Shown piece after piece: positions 52,356-63,846 of a DNA stretch of 64,000 nt. Below the pieces are notes generated by a model that worked only from the letters and a program-made list of their open reading frames with translations, was not told the origin of the DNA and searched no databases. Within the stretch, counting starts at the first letter, position 1. Every line of letters starts with the position of its first letter. Location: positions 14,769,703 through 14,833,702 of the forward strand of contig NC_064037.1 of the NCBI RefSeq assembly GCF_932526225.1, read 5' to 3'. Made by a program: the position numbers and the translations under genes. The DNA comes from Nematostella vectensis. Lineage: Eukaryota; Cnidaria; Anthozoa; Actiniaria; Edwardsiidae.

Positions 52356-55300
52356 TTCGAAACGCTTCGAGAACTCTATTCACTGTCTGGTGTGGAAAAC
52401 CATTCAAGTGTCTGAAAACAAAGAACGCGTCCACAGGTAACCCAAACCCCAACAGTTATCTTTGTGCGAGACTGTACATTTTTTAAAAATTAACTAATTA
52501 ATTACCCTAGAGAAAAAGAGAGAATGGATATTTTAAGAAATAGAATCAGAAGTGAACTGTGCCACTAGTCAGACAGTTCAGCTGTGTCAATGACATTAAC
52601 ATCAGTTTGTTTTGTCTGGTAAAGTATAATAGAGTAGGTAGTCTGAAGAACAATGAACTTTAAAAGCTGTGGTTATCTTAAAATGACAAGTGTGATAAGG
52701 AGATGTATCTAGTATTCAAGCTACGATCTCATGGAGAAGCCAAAGACTGATGCAAGGTGGAATAAAGATTTCTTTAGAGCATAACATGAAAAAGCCATAA
52801 ATTTGCTTGGATTGAAGTAAACTCCAATTGTGTTCCTCTTTAGAGGTGTCTATAAAATTGTTGCAATATCTAGTTGAAGATATTATTTCTTTGCAGATTA
52901 ACATTTTTTACTTCGAACTTCAGGCAGTAATTGTCACAAAACATAATTATTTTATATGCATCAAATGCATTCTATAATTATAGGTCACTTCATGGTTGGT
53001 GAAAGCATATGGCATTTAATAATGAAGAAAACTGTGATACTTGCTTCTTCTGAACAAAACCCCATACAGGCGAACTTACAATGAAAGAAAATTATTATAA
53101 ACATACCAAGATTTACAAAAAAAACTGCCATTACATAAAAGTTGTAAAACCGTGAACACTGGAAATATGTATGGAATGTTTGTTCTGCAAGTTCTTCATT
53201 CGAATAGAAATATGTCTCAACAAGTCTCAGCGTTTGATTTGTAGCATCAGATTCCTTAGAAGACAATAAATATTCCACACATATTTTAGGAAGTCACAGT
53301 TTTATCGCTTGTGCTGTAATGTTCTCTCAGCTATCTATAAAATCCTCCTTGAAAGTGATGGAAATGTTTTGAAAACCAGCTTTACACTATTTTGTCAATG
53401 TATATGATAACTCTGACAATAAAAGCAATTATTTGACTTTTGAATGGCAAAGGCTGTCAACAGCAAGATACTTTTCACAACTATAGTGAAGAAAACATGA
53501 TCTTTTATTCGCTGTATGGTATTCTTCTCTTGGAAAGAAACATATGATCAATCCAGGCTCACAGCCAGGATTTCAATCTTTGTTTAACCATTGAGTGGAC
53601 CATTTTCTCTTATGTAGCTTGTCCTAGCTCGCAGTTGTACTCAATTTTTCTCCATTAAATCTTATCTTCCAGTAGAGTTGGGGGGGGGGGGGGGGGGGGA
53701 ACTTCCCAACCCTTCCTGGCCATGATCCTACTGATCAGATATATTATTTAATGTTACAGTTTTTTACACATATATCTTGGAATGTATATAACAGTACAGT
53801 ATTTAACTGATATTTGTACTAATGATACCAAAGTGGCCATCTATATTGGGGTTCAATGACATCAACTACCTTGATTATTTTGACTAATTTGTCTGACTGA
53901 GTCTGAGTCCACTGAGTGCTTGTGTAAAAAAAAAAAATAAAATAAAAAACAGCAAGGCATATTTAACCCAAGCAAGTTCTGTCCAAAATTGTATCAAAAA
54001 AGCCCCTTCTATGTTTGGCAAGAGTACTCAAAAATATTATCTCTAAGGAGATTCTAAGATTGCAGGCTGTATGTTCCCACCTTTTAACGTGTTGTCTGTG
54101 TGATTTTTTTTTTTCAATTTTATATTTCATGCTTTTAACATTTTAAAATATATAATACAATTTGGGATTTGACTTTAAATAGTGTAGAGATTGAAGTATT
54201 CATAAACCCTACTTTACAGAAAGTATAATAAACAAAAGGAGAGTTGACAATACTATAAAAGAAAGAGGAGTGATTTTTATTAACCTGTAAAACAAACTTA
54301 ATAACACTTTGCTAATCTCCAATCCCTTTGATTATTTCCTTTGTATTCCCTTAGCTATAACTATCACTATTAATGTTGACAATCACTGTTTTACAGGTTA
54401 GTAAAATACCGTCATTTACATTGGTTGAAACATGCATACATGCATGTAACATAAAACTATTTTGATTGTTTTTACTAAACTAGATATTTGTAAACAGTAG
54501 TTTTGTAAAAAATAAAATTCTACAAGAAGCTGTCATTCTTGTTATACATACAGAGATGGGATGCCATATGGCCAATATTTTGAGTATGTGAGAGTTGGGC
54601 ACCCTAACACCACCAGCTGTCCCAGGTGTACACATCCTATTCCGTTCACATTAGGTAAACATAATGGAACTGCTCATTGGCCAATATGTTGACTACATAG
54701 GAGTTGGGCAACCCAACATTCCCTACCCAAGCTGACCCTGGTGTACACTTCCTACTCCATAAACATGAAGCTAGAACCAGTTCATTTTCCATCCAGATAC
54801 TGGGGCTGCTCATTGGCCAATAGAGGCTCATTACCAAGTTCTGTTAATCCTTTGAAAGAATAGTTAAAAGAAGTTTTAGGGAAAAGGTTAAACTACGGAA
54901 AAAAGAGCGTGGCATCCAAAGGGGTTTGATTTAGAATCAGGCCCGCAGGATTGGGTGGTGCTCGGGACTCAGAGCCATAGCAGGCCACATAAGATTGGGG
55001 GGGGGGGGGGGGGGGGGATAGGGGTGGGGCACAATACAGAAAAAAATTAAGAAAATATTGAGGGGGGGGGAACATGCCCCCAGTACCCCACCCCCTGCTA
55101 AGACCCTGGGATTCGAGATGAATCATCAGGAAATTCTCTCCATAGGGAATGTTGAAATGTTCTCAAACATTTTCTAAAAGAAAAAATGAATCATTTGATC
55201 ATGTGCAGTTTACCCCTATTTCAATTAAGGTTGCACTCGGAGAATCCATGTATGCTTACCCACAGGGCTTCAAGGTATAAAATATTAATAAGCATAAAAT

Positions 55301-55555
55301 AAAAACAAATCCAGGTATCCTGTGAACATTGTCAGGGCTTTCATGGACCAGGATTCAGCCATTTATATGCTAACCATGAAGTACTTTGGGTTACATTGAT
55401 TTTTTAGTGCAACCTTTAAGTGTTTCTACTCTTGACATAAATGCAAAGGGCTTAGACCAATCGGAACCAACCCATCAAACAAATATCTTTAATACTTTCT
55501 ATTTATTTGTAACACTTCAGACATGACATCAAAGATATATTATTAAAAGATTTAT
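52356..55555. other. Noncoding part of unit 1
   Basis: AT-rich sequence with poly-G runs of 20 (53680-53699) and 21 (54997-55017), and G/C-rich transposon-like wording at 54930-55110 (CATGCCCCCAGTACCCCACC). Minus-strand frames such as 52985-53278 (97 codons) occur in both units, but that reflects only the recent duplication. At 54571-54656 and 54680-54768 two diverged copies of a segment of about 90-110 bp (GGCCAATAT, GAGTTGGGCA, GGTGTACAC) form a local tandem repeat. Confidence 0.6.
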
Positions 55556-56047
55556 ATGTGGAAACAGACTATATTGGAAACTGTTCGACAAAAGTATGGT
55601 GACATCTTGAGGTACTCGCTTGGTCAGGATTGCATGGTGACATGTGTCAGGTACATTTCAAAGGAAGATTTTCTCACTGCAACAAGTGATTGTAAGCACA
55701 CCATTTCAACACAGCACGTTGGTACCACTGGAGTGCAGGAGCAGGAATTCTACCAACACAACTTCTTCTGCTCTGATGAGGGAGGCCGGCTTGGTTTCTT
55801 TATAGGACCTGAGATTCCAATGGTAGATTTTATAATTGCAGAAAAAGAGATTAAGGATGTTCGACTGTTTACATCTGTTTTGGAAAAGGATTTAAGACAT
55901 GAGGGTTTTTGTGTAAGTGGTCGCTCATCACACACCTGGAAATGCTCCAGGTGTGATATTAAGGGGTACCTTCATCAGATGGCATTCCGTTGGTCGTTCC
56001 TTCATGGACCTCAGGCACACAACCATTATGGTGTCCAAGACCAGTGA
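55556..56047 (+). pseudogene. KCTD fragment lacking the BTB domain
   Basis: Duplicate of KCTD codons 164-326, open from the ATG at 55556 (MWKQTILETVRQKYGDILRY...) to the same stop, 163 codons. Only one replacement is seen against the parent (Cys to Tyr in QEQEFCQH). The BTB domain and upstream exon were not duplicated, and no promoter or splice acceptor is apparent just upstream. It is most likely a truncated pseudogene. If transcribed from elsewhere, it could give a BTB-less C-terminal domain. Confidence 0.85.
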
Positions 56048-56201
56048 AATAATGACCACTCCACCCATAATTCATTTTTCCACATTTGTAATATTAGGTC
56101 CACAAAACAAGGTATTCCCTAGACATTGAATATAGATTAGGACAATTGTGAGATATAAGGTACACAGTTTCGGATTAAATGATATATTGAATGTTATTAT
56201 T

Positions 56202-56321
56202 AATCCACTCACATACTATCACGAATCTCGCAATTTGATTGGCTTCTGTACTCACTGTCTATTGAACCGACTGCGAATTATTAAAATCGTAATTTTTTCA
56301 AAGGTAGTATGTGAGTGGATT
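56202..56321. repeat. Inverted repeat between KCTD fragment and nuclease gene B
   Basis: Unit-2 copy of the 17-bp inverted repeat at 50614-50733. Both arms are unchanged; the few differences fall in or beside the spacer region. Confidence 0.65.
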
Positions 56322-56779
56322 TATACTAAAACAATTAGACTACTTGTTCTCATTGACTATCTATTGACTCAAAAACTCAAACTCAAAGTCTATTTATTAA
56401 ATATATTGGGTCTTCTGGAGAAGAATTATACAGATTAAAAAAAGAATAAACAAAAATCAACATAAATCTATTAAAAATTCAACAACAAATAATAGTAAAG
56501 CTTTTAAAAAATGCCAGGGCATAACAAGATAATATTTATTAATAGGCTAGAAGTTTATACATTATGCAAAATTGTAAATAAAAAAAAAGAAATTGTCAGA
56601 AATTCTCATCTATCATCAACTTCTTTATATTTATATTTACAGGTTTTTATGTGTTTTGTTATCTCTGTTTCCTGTGCCCCCCCCCTCGATAGCTTCCCCT
56701 CGCAGTGAATCATGGGAGTACTGTACCCCCCTGTGGTCCCGCCAAATACGAACAAACAACGACCGATGTAAAATCCAAG

Positions 56780-57928
56780 ATGGCGGAAAGCTGTCTTCAT
56801 AAACGTGTCGAAATATGTATAAATGCGAGCGAAGTAGCTAGCGCTGTTGGTAAACATCCTTACCAGCGAAGAAAAGATACTTTGCAGAAGGCATGGCATC
56901 GGTCACATCAGGAATCGTTTTGCTTTGCCAATGCGCGTGTCCCAGTTTGTCAGGCCGAAGTTTCCTCGATTGTCAACGAGTTCATAGAGGGCGATGCCGA
57001 AGCAAGGTTGGAGTTAGCTTTGGAGGAGAATTGGGAAAAGGAAAAGTTTGTTGAAACTCTAAAGCATATAATACTGTCGCCATCTCAGCCTATTAGAAGG
57101 CTGTTTAATAGAATTTTGAAAGCGTTAAAGAACAAACTCTTTCCCGACGAGCGAGAGCTACGAACTATCGAGAATGCTGGAGTTACAAAAAGTACTCTCG
57201 ATGAAGCTGTTGACTCGTTGTGTAAGGACGAGAGTTTGCTTGTACAAGAGGTAGCAAAAAAGGTTTGTTCTAACGCAGGTACAACCGGTCCTGATGTCAT
57301 CAAGGCCACCGAGTCTCGACTTACTAAAGAAAGGGGCGTCAAATTGGAAGGAAAGGCCGTCAAAAGACTCGGCGAAGAACGGGGGAAAAAAGTGGATTTG
57401 ATACAATACGAACGCGATGAAACAGTGGATTGTGATGGCATCGAATGGAGAATTAGAGGTCGGATTGATGGAATGTTAGACGACAAAGTTGTCGAGGTAA
57501 AAAATCGAAAGAATAAGTTTATGCAACCGGAGTACGACTTGATTCAGCTACAAACATATATGTTTTTATTTAACAAGGAAGAAGGGGTACTTTTGGAACG
57601 GCTCAGGCGGGACCATAAAGAGACAATGTACAGTTTTGACAAGGAAGGATGGGAGAATGAAGTCATCCCCGCCCTCAAGAACTTTGTCGTTGAGTTGAGT
57701 AAAAATATCGAGGAAACCAGAGCGTGTTTGTACGCTAAGGAGAGTGGGGCTGAGGACATTCGGGGCAAGCGGCCGGTTCAAGACGATGCATGGGCCAGAC
57801 CCCAAGAAAACCAGGAATCCGAAACCTCTGGCTCGGATAGTGAAGTCCCACTAAAAATGTTTAAAACATCGCCAGAAAATGACGAAGATGATGATACCTA
57901 TGACAATGAAGAGCCAAACTCGCATTGA
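56780..57928 (+). CDS. YqaJ-like PD-(D/E)XK nuclease, copy B (382 aa, intronless)
   Basis: Paralogue of copy A with the same start context and the same proposed catalytic residues (E of KLEGKAVK, D of GRIDGML, E and K of VVEVKNR, QLQTYM). Compared with A it has a two-residue deletion in the EKEKEK run, SSSP shortened to SQP, and 33 single-residue replacements spread over residues 15-312, while the last 73 residues are identical. Only two synonymous codon differences were found. The frame is open and intact, so both copies appear to be functional genes. Copy B may recognise a different partner or substrate from copy A, since the changes are mostly charge-altering and lie outside the catalytic motifs. 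Confidence 0.85.
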   Translation: MAESCLHKRVEICINASEVASAVGKHPYQRRKDTLQKAWHRSHQESFCFANARVPVCQAEVSSIVNEFIEGDAEARLELALEENWEKEKFVETLKHIILSPSQPIRRLFNRILKALKNKLFPDERELRTIENAGVTKSTLDEAVDSLCKDESLLVQEVAKKVCSNAGTTGPDVIKATESRLTKERGVKLEGKAVKRLGEERGKKVDLIQYERDETVDCDGIEWRIRGRIDGMLDDKVVEVKNRKNKFMQPEYDLIQLQTYMFLFNKEEGVLLERLRRDHKETMYSFDKEGWENEVIPALKNFVVELSKNIEETRACLYAKESGAEDIRGKRPVQDDAWARPQENQESETSGSDSEVPLKMFKTSPENDEDDDTYDNEEPNSH

Positions 57929-60900
57929 TTCGAAACGCTTCGAGAACTCTATTCACTGTCTGGTGTGGAAAACCATTCAAGTGTCTGAAAACAAAGAACG
58001 CGTCCACAGGTAACCCAAACCCCAACAGTTATCTTTGTGCGAGACTGTACATTTTTTAAAAATTAACTAATTAATTACCCTAGAGAAAAAGAGAGAATGG
58101 ATATTTTAAGAAATAGAATCAGAAGTGAACTGTGCCACTAGTCAGACAGTTCAGCTGTGTCAATGACATTAACATCAGTTTGTTTTGTCTGGTAAAGTAT
58201 AATAGAGTAGGTAGTCTGAAGAACAATGAACTTTAAAAGCTGTGGTTATCTTAAAATGACAAGTGTGATAAGGAGATGTATCTAGTATTCAAGCTACGAT
58301 CTCATGGAGAAGCCAAAGACTGATGCAAGGTGGAATAAAGATTTCTTTAGAGCATAACATGAAAAAGCCATGAATTTGCTTGGATTGAAGTAAACTCCAA
58401 TTGTGTTCCTCTTTAGAGGTGTCTATAAAATTGTTGCAATATCTAGTTGAAGATATTATTTCTTTGCAGATTAACATTTTTTACTTCGAACTTCAGGCAG
58501 TAATTGTCACAAAACATAATTATTTTATATGCATCAAATGCATTCTATAATTATAGGTCACTTCATGGTTGGTGAAGGCATATGGCATTTAATAATGAAG
58601 AAAACTGTGATACTTGCTTCTTCTGAACAAAACCCCATACAGGCGAACTTACAATGAAAGAAAATTATTATAAACATACCAAGATTTACAAAAAAAACTG
58701 CCATTACATAAAAGTTGTAAAACCGTGAACACTGGAAATATGTATGGAATGTTTGTTCTGCAAGTTCTTCATTCGAATAGAAATATGTCTCAACAAGTCT
58801 CAGCGTTTGATTTGTAGCATCAGATTCCTTAGAAGACAATAAATATTCCACACATATTTTAGGAAGTCACAGTTTTATCGCTTGTGCTGTAATGTTCTCT
58901 CAGCTATCTATAAAATCCTCCTTGAAAGTGATGGAAATGTTTTGAAAACCAGCTTTACACTATTTTGTCAATGTATATGATAACTCTGACAATAAAAGCA
59001 ATTATTTGACTTTTGAATGGCAAAGGCTGTCAAAAGCAAGATACTTTTCACAACTATAGTGAAGAAAACATGATCTTTTATTCGCTGTATGGTATTCTTC
59101 TCTTGGAAAGAAACGTATGATCAATCCAGGCTCACAGCCAGGATTTCAATCTTTGTTTAACCATTGAGTGGACCATTTTCTCTTATGTAGCTTGTCCTAG
59201 CTCGCAGTTGTACTCAATTTTCTCCATTAAATCTTATCTTCCAGTAGAGTTGGGGGGGGGGGGGGGGGGGGGGGGCTTCCCAACCCTTCCTGGCCATGAT
59301 CCTACTGATCAGATATATTATTTAATGTTACAGTTTTCTACACATATATCTTGGAATGTATATAACAGTACAGTATTTAACTGATATTTGTACTAATGAT
59401 ACCAAAGTGGCCATCTATATTGGGGTTCAATGACATCAACTACCTTGATTATTTTGACTAATTTGTCTGACTAAGTCTGAGTCCACTGAGTGCTTGTGTA
59501 ACAAAAAACAAACAAAACAAAAAAAACAGCAAGGCATATTTAACCCAAGCAAGTTCTGTCCAAAAATGTATCAAAAAAGCCCCTTCTATGTTTGGCAAGA
59601 GTACTCAAAAATATTATCTCTGAGGAGATTCTAAGATTGCAGGCTGTATGTTCCCACCTTTTAACGCGTTGTCTGTGTGATTTTTTTTTTCAATTTTATA
59701 TTTCATGCTTTTAACATTTTAAAATATATAATACAATTTGGGATTTGACTTTAAATAGTGTAGAGATTGAAGTATTCATAAACCCTACTTTACAGAAAGT
59801 ATAATAAACAAAAGGAGAGTTGACAATACTATAAAAGAAAGAGGAGTGGTTTTTATTAACCTGTAAAACAAACTTAATAACACTTTGCTAATCTCCAATC
59901 CCTTTGATTATTTCCTTTGTATTCCCTTAGCTATAACTATCACTATTAATGTTGACAATCACTGTTTTACAGGTTAGTAAAATACCGTCATTTACATTGG
60001 TTGAAACATGCATACATGCATGTAACATAAAACTATTTTGATTGTTTTTACTAAACTAGATATTTGTAAACAGTAGTTTTGTAAAAAATAAAATTCTACA
60101 AGAAGCTGTCATTCTTGTTATACATACAGAGATGGGATGCCATATGGCCAATATTTTGAGTATGTGAGAGTTGGGCACCCTAACACCACCAGCCGTCCCA
60201 GGTGTACACATCCTATTTCGTTCACATTAAGTAAACATAATGGAACTGCTCATTGGCCAATATGTTGACTACATAGGAGTTGGGCAACCGAACATTCCCT
60301 ACCCAAGCTGACCCTGGTGTACACTTCCTACTCCATAAACATGAAGCTAGAACCAGTTCATTTTCCATCCAGATACTGGGGCTGCTCATTGGCCAATAGA
60401 GGCTCATTACCAAGTTCTGTTAATCCTTTGAAAGAATAGTTAAAAGAAGTTTTAGGGAAAAGGTTAAACTACGGAAAAAAGAGCGTGGCATCTGAAGGGG
60501 TTTGATTTATAATCAGAAGCAGGCCCGCAGGATTGGGTGGTGCTCGGGACTCAGAGCCATAGCAGGCCACATAAAATTGGGGGGGGGGGGGGGGATAGGG
60601 GTGGGGCACAATACAGAAAAAAAATAAAAAATATTGGGGAGGGGGGGGGGGAACATGCCCCCAGTACCCCACCCCCTGCTAAGACCCTGGGATTCGAGAT
60701 GAATCATCAGGAAATTCTCTCCATAGGGAATGTTGAAATGTTCTCAAACATTTTCTAAAAGAAAAAAATGAATCATTTGATCATGTGCAGTTTACTCCTA
60801 TTTCAATTAAGGTTGCACTTGGAGAATCCATGTATGCTTACCCACAGGGCTTCAAGGTATAAAATATTAATAAGCATAAAATAAAAACAAGTCCAGGTAT

Positions 60901-61139
60901 CCTGTGAACATTGCCAGGGCTTTCATGGACCAGGATTCAGCCATTTATATGCTAACCATGAAGTACTTTGGGTTACATTGATTTTTTAGTGCAACCTTTA
61001 GGTGTTTCTACTCTTGACATAAATGCAAAGGGCTTAGACCAATCAGAACCAACCCATCAAACAAATATCTTTAATACTTTCTATTTATTTGTAACACTTC
61101 AGAGATGACATCAAAGATATATTATTAAAAGATTTATAT
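57929..61139. other. Noncoding part of unit 2
   Basis: Same content as 52356-55555, including poly-G runs of 24 (59252-59275) and 16 (60579-60594), which differ in length from unit 1, and the local tandem repeat near 60149-60346. No gene was recognised. Confidence 0.6.
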
Positions 61140-61259
61140 ACGATTTTATGTGCTATAGTGTATAATAATTGTACATAACTACATAAATTTGACAAATTTC
61201 TCAATCAATAAATAAGATTAAATAAGTCTAATTGCAAATTACAAAACTGGCATATTGAT

Positions 61260-63366
61260 TTATTGCTTTTTCTTCTCACCATGTTGCTTCTCTAGGTACT
61301 CAGATAGCTTAGATGGGTAGTCGGTCATCACCCCAGCAACCTTTAGCTTCTCAAATGCCAACTCAAACTCATCATCTTCATTCAGTACCCATAAGAATGT
61401 CTGAAAAAGAAATAATTCCAATCATAACATAATTTTTTTACCGGATTAATACAGTAAGTGAGGCAAATGCATTTTGTGAAGCTATGGTTCCATGTTGTTT
61501 GCTTCCTATAAATTTTTAGCTTAAAATAAGAGTTACAACTTTTGTCTTTTCTTGCTATATTTCTTGCATCCCCCTTCACGTCATTTCACAAAACTGGTTC
61601 TTTCTGATTGTGAATTCCTCTTACAAATATAAGGACATAACAGCTACAGAAACTCAAACTGGTGCCTGTATAACTTTCTTAAAAAGTCATTTCTAGATGT
61701 TTTTTTTTTATTCAGTGATGATTACAATTTTTCTATTGACACTGGGATTTCATGTTAAGCTCAAATGGTTTACAAACATTTCCCTGGGCTCCAGAAGCTG
61801 CAGTTTCAAAGGATAAAAAAGGGGAGCTTTTTTCAAATTATATTCTTTTTATAATCATTCAGTACTTCTCTCTTTTAAACTATGGTAACAATGTTGGATT
61901 TTTCTCCAGAGCTCCAGTTACTGCAGTCCCCAAGGATGAAATAGGGGAGTTTTTATTCAAATCATATTGTCTATAATTTGTACATATCTTTTGTATATGA
62001 CATATAATATTAATATTGGATTTTTTTTCCTTATTATCTTGAAAACTCTTGGACCAAGGACCAACCACAGGCTTGCCATCTATAAGTACCATTTTTCCTT
62101 CTCCTGCTCAAAGACAGTTAGTAGGCAGCTATATTGGACATAGACCAGTGGCACCGGTTTGGATACCAGATATTTTTTTGTAGAGCAAGGTATGATAGCA
62201 TGATTTTTTGTTCTTTTTGGGGTAATTAACTTTTCTGAAAATGCAGAAAATGGCATTTATAGAGCTTGAAATTTCAAATTTTCTTGGGGGAGCATGCCCC
62301 CAAACACCCCTATTGTTGGTGTTTCGGTGGAAACTACTCACTCCAAAACCTGGATCCACCCCTGATAAGATAGTTGTTTCAGGAGTTTGGGAGGTGTTTT
62401 CTTTTGTTGGTATTGTCTTGTACAATATGAAACTTAGTGGTCATGACATCTTTAATTAAACACAAACAGGTGCTAGAAAAGGGATAGCTCTGCCCCCTTT
62501 ATTGCAAGCTCTCGTGCAAGTCATCGCCATTCAAAGCTAGACTTAATTAAGTGAGGACATCTGAAACTGCCAGAAGAAAACATGGCAAAAAGTAAAGCCA
62601 TACTATCAAGCACATTTCGAAAAGTGTTCGGAGTCTATTCTCTACAAGAACAATAGCAAAAATTGTCATTGAGAAATTAAACACAATGCACGCTTGTTTG
62701 AATTGAAAAATAAAATTAAAATACAGCGTGCGTACACTCATTCGAAATGTCGTCATTCAGGTGCACATGCAAACAAACAACAAATTTTCAAAATTAATTA
62801 CTTCAAAACCTATCTAATCCCCCCTTGTTTTCATTTGTTATAACTAAAGGCGAATAAATAGACTGTGTTTACTTCAATGATGTGTTTTCGACCAATCTTG
62901 AGCTCTACTATAATAGTTTTTTTTGCCTCTCTCTACGGAGCTCTGCACTGAGTGAAGTCAAATGCAAATGACATCTTGCCTAAGGCAAGTCCCTTTTATA
63001 GTGGGCATTTGTGTTTAAAGCCGCATTGTCACCAGTTTACTTCCGGAGGTCCGACGGAAACCTCAACCGTTAAAAGACAAACGAATCTATTAAAATCCGA
63101 CATATTTAAGAGGCCATCCGCTCTAAATTATCAATCACATCCTCGAATAAACTTCCAGTAAACACAATGCTTTCAATATTTTGAAATATTTTTCGCGTTT
63201 TCTGTTAAAAATCATCGGAGATTGTTAGGTAATCGACCGGAAGTAAACTGGTGACAATGCGGCTTTAAGACTAAACAGTTACATTAGACCTTAGGGTCAT
63301 TTTATAAACTTTACCTGTATTCCCCTCTTTGCAAGATGCTGAAATAATGTGGGTCTAATCATTAAC
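61260..63366 (-). CDS. GDPD1/3-type glycerophosphodiester phosphodiesterase, last two exons
   Basis: The penultimate exon 63366-63315 encodes LMIRPTLFQHLAKRGIQ (acceptor TTTAAAG, donor GTAAAG). The last exon 61400-61260 (acceptor TTTTTCAG) encodes TFLWVLNEDDEFELAFEKLK, then VAGVMTDYPSKLSEYLEKQ and a Lys-rich end. WVLNE and the GVMTDYP block are the C-terminal TIM-barrel signatures of the GDPD family. The arrangement LF-HL-RGIQ followed by -WVLNE matches the GDPD1/GDPD3/GDPD4 branch, whose members act as membrane-associated lysophospholipase D. The catalytic N-terminal exons lie beyond the window. The intron 61401-63314 holds a TTAA MITE. Confidence 0.9.
61786..61978. repeat. Two diverged copies of a segment of about 70 bp in the GDPD intron
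   Basis: 61786-61857 and 61908-61978 share GCTCCAG, CTGCAGT, AAGGAT, GGGGAG and TTCAAAT in the same order. This looks like an old local duplication, non-coding. Confidence 0.55.
63019..63264. mobile_element. TTAA-flanked MITE, 246 bp, copy 2 (reverse)
   Basis: Same termini and length as 31681-31926 but in reverse orientation, flanked by TTAA at 63015-63018 and 63265-63268. It lies in the last intron of the GDPD gene. Confidence 0.85.
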
Positions 63367-63846
63367 CTTTAAAAAAATTATAAACAACTTTTTTATAAAT
63401 CATGACATTACTGTATAACAATTCTGTTAAAGAGAGAGTGAAATTTTTTTTAGTCTTCGTGTGACATTCTCTCACAAATTTAGTATGCTACACTGGATTA
63501 AAATTTGCTTGAAATTTGTTACTGATTAAAAATAAAGAAGTGAGGCTTGTACCTCTATTAGGCGGCCACCTTTAAATAGTGTGATGCACATTTCTACCCA
63601 CTTTCCATATCAAGAAGTTGCTTATTTAATAGAGGTACCACTGTTTGCACTGGTAAAGAATGTACCTTTTCCACTGTCAACTTACCAATCAACTATATAG
63701 CAGATGGCTCTCATAGTTCTGGGAACTTCAAACCGCCTAACATATAGAAATAAACAAAATAGGGATCAAAATATGGAATGGCATGAATTCTTGTTCGTTT
63801 TGTTCCATTAGAAGGCCACATATTTGACTGAAATTACAGTATCTGG

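Larger units (their letters stand above)
49968..55555. repeat. Tandem duplication, unit 1 (5,588 bp)
   Basis: The unit begins inside the KCTD main exon at the ATG of codon 164 (ATGTGGAAACAG) and ends before the same word at 55556. It contains the KCTD 3' half, a hairpin, nuclease gene A and about 3.2 kb of noncoding DNA. It is directly repeated as unit 2. The junction shares only the 2 bp AT with both parent ends, so it was not made by recombination between long repeats. Confidence 0.97.
55556..61139. repeat. Tandem duplication, unit 2 (5,584 bp)
   Basis: Direct repeat of unit 1, ending at GATTTATAT (61139), after which single-copy sequence resumes 120 bp before the GDPD stop codon. Sampled noncoding stretches differ at about 0.2-1% of positions plus homopolymer length changes. 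The nuclease ORF is the clear exception. Confidence 0.97.

Noticed and set aside
52985-53278. 97-codon minus-strand ORF with a hydrophobic stretch, present in both units
   Set aside because: Its presence in both units only reflects the duplication. It has no domain and no splice or start support.
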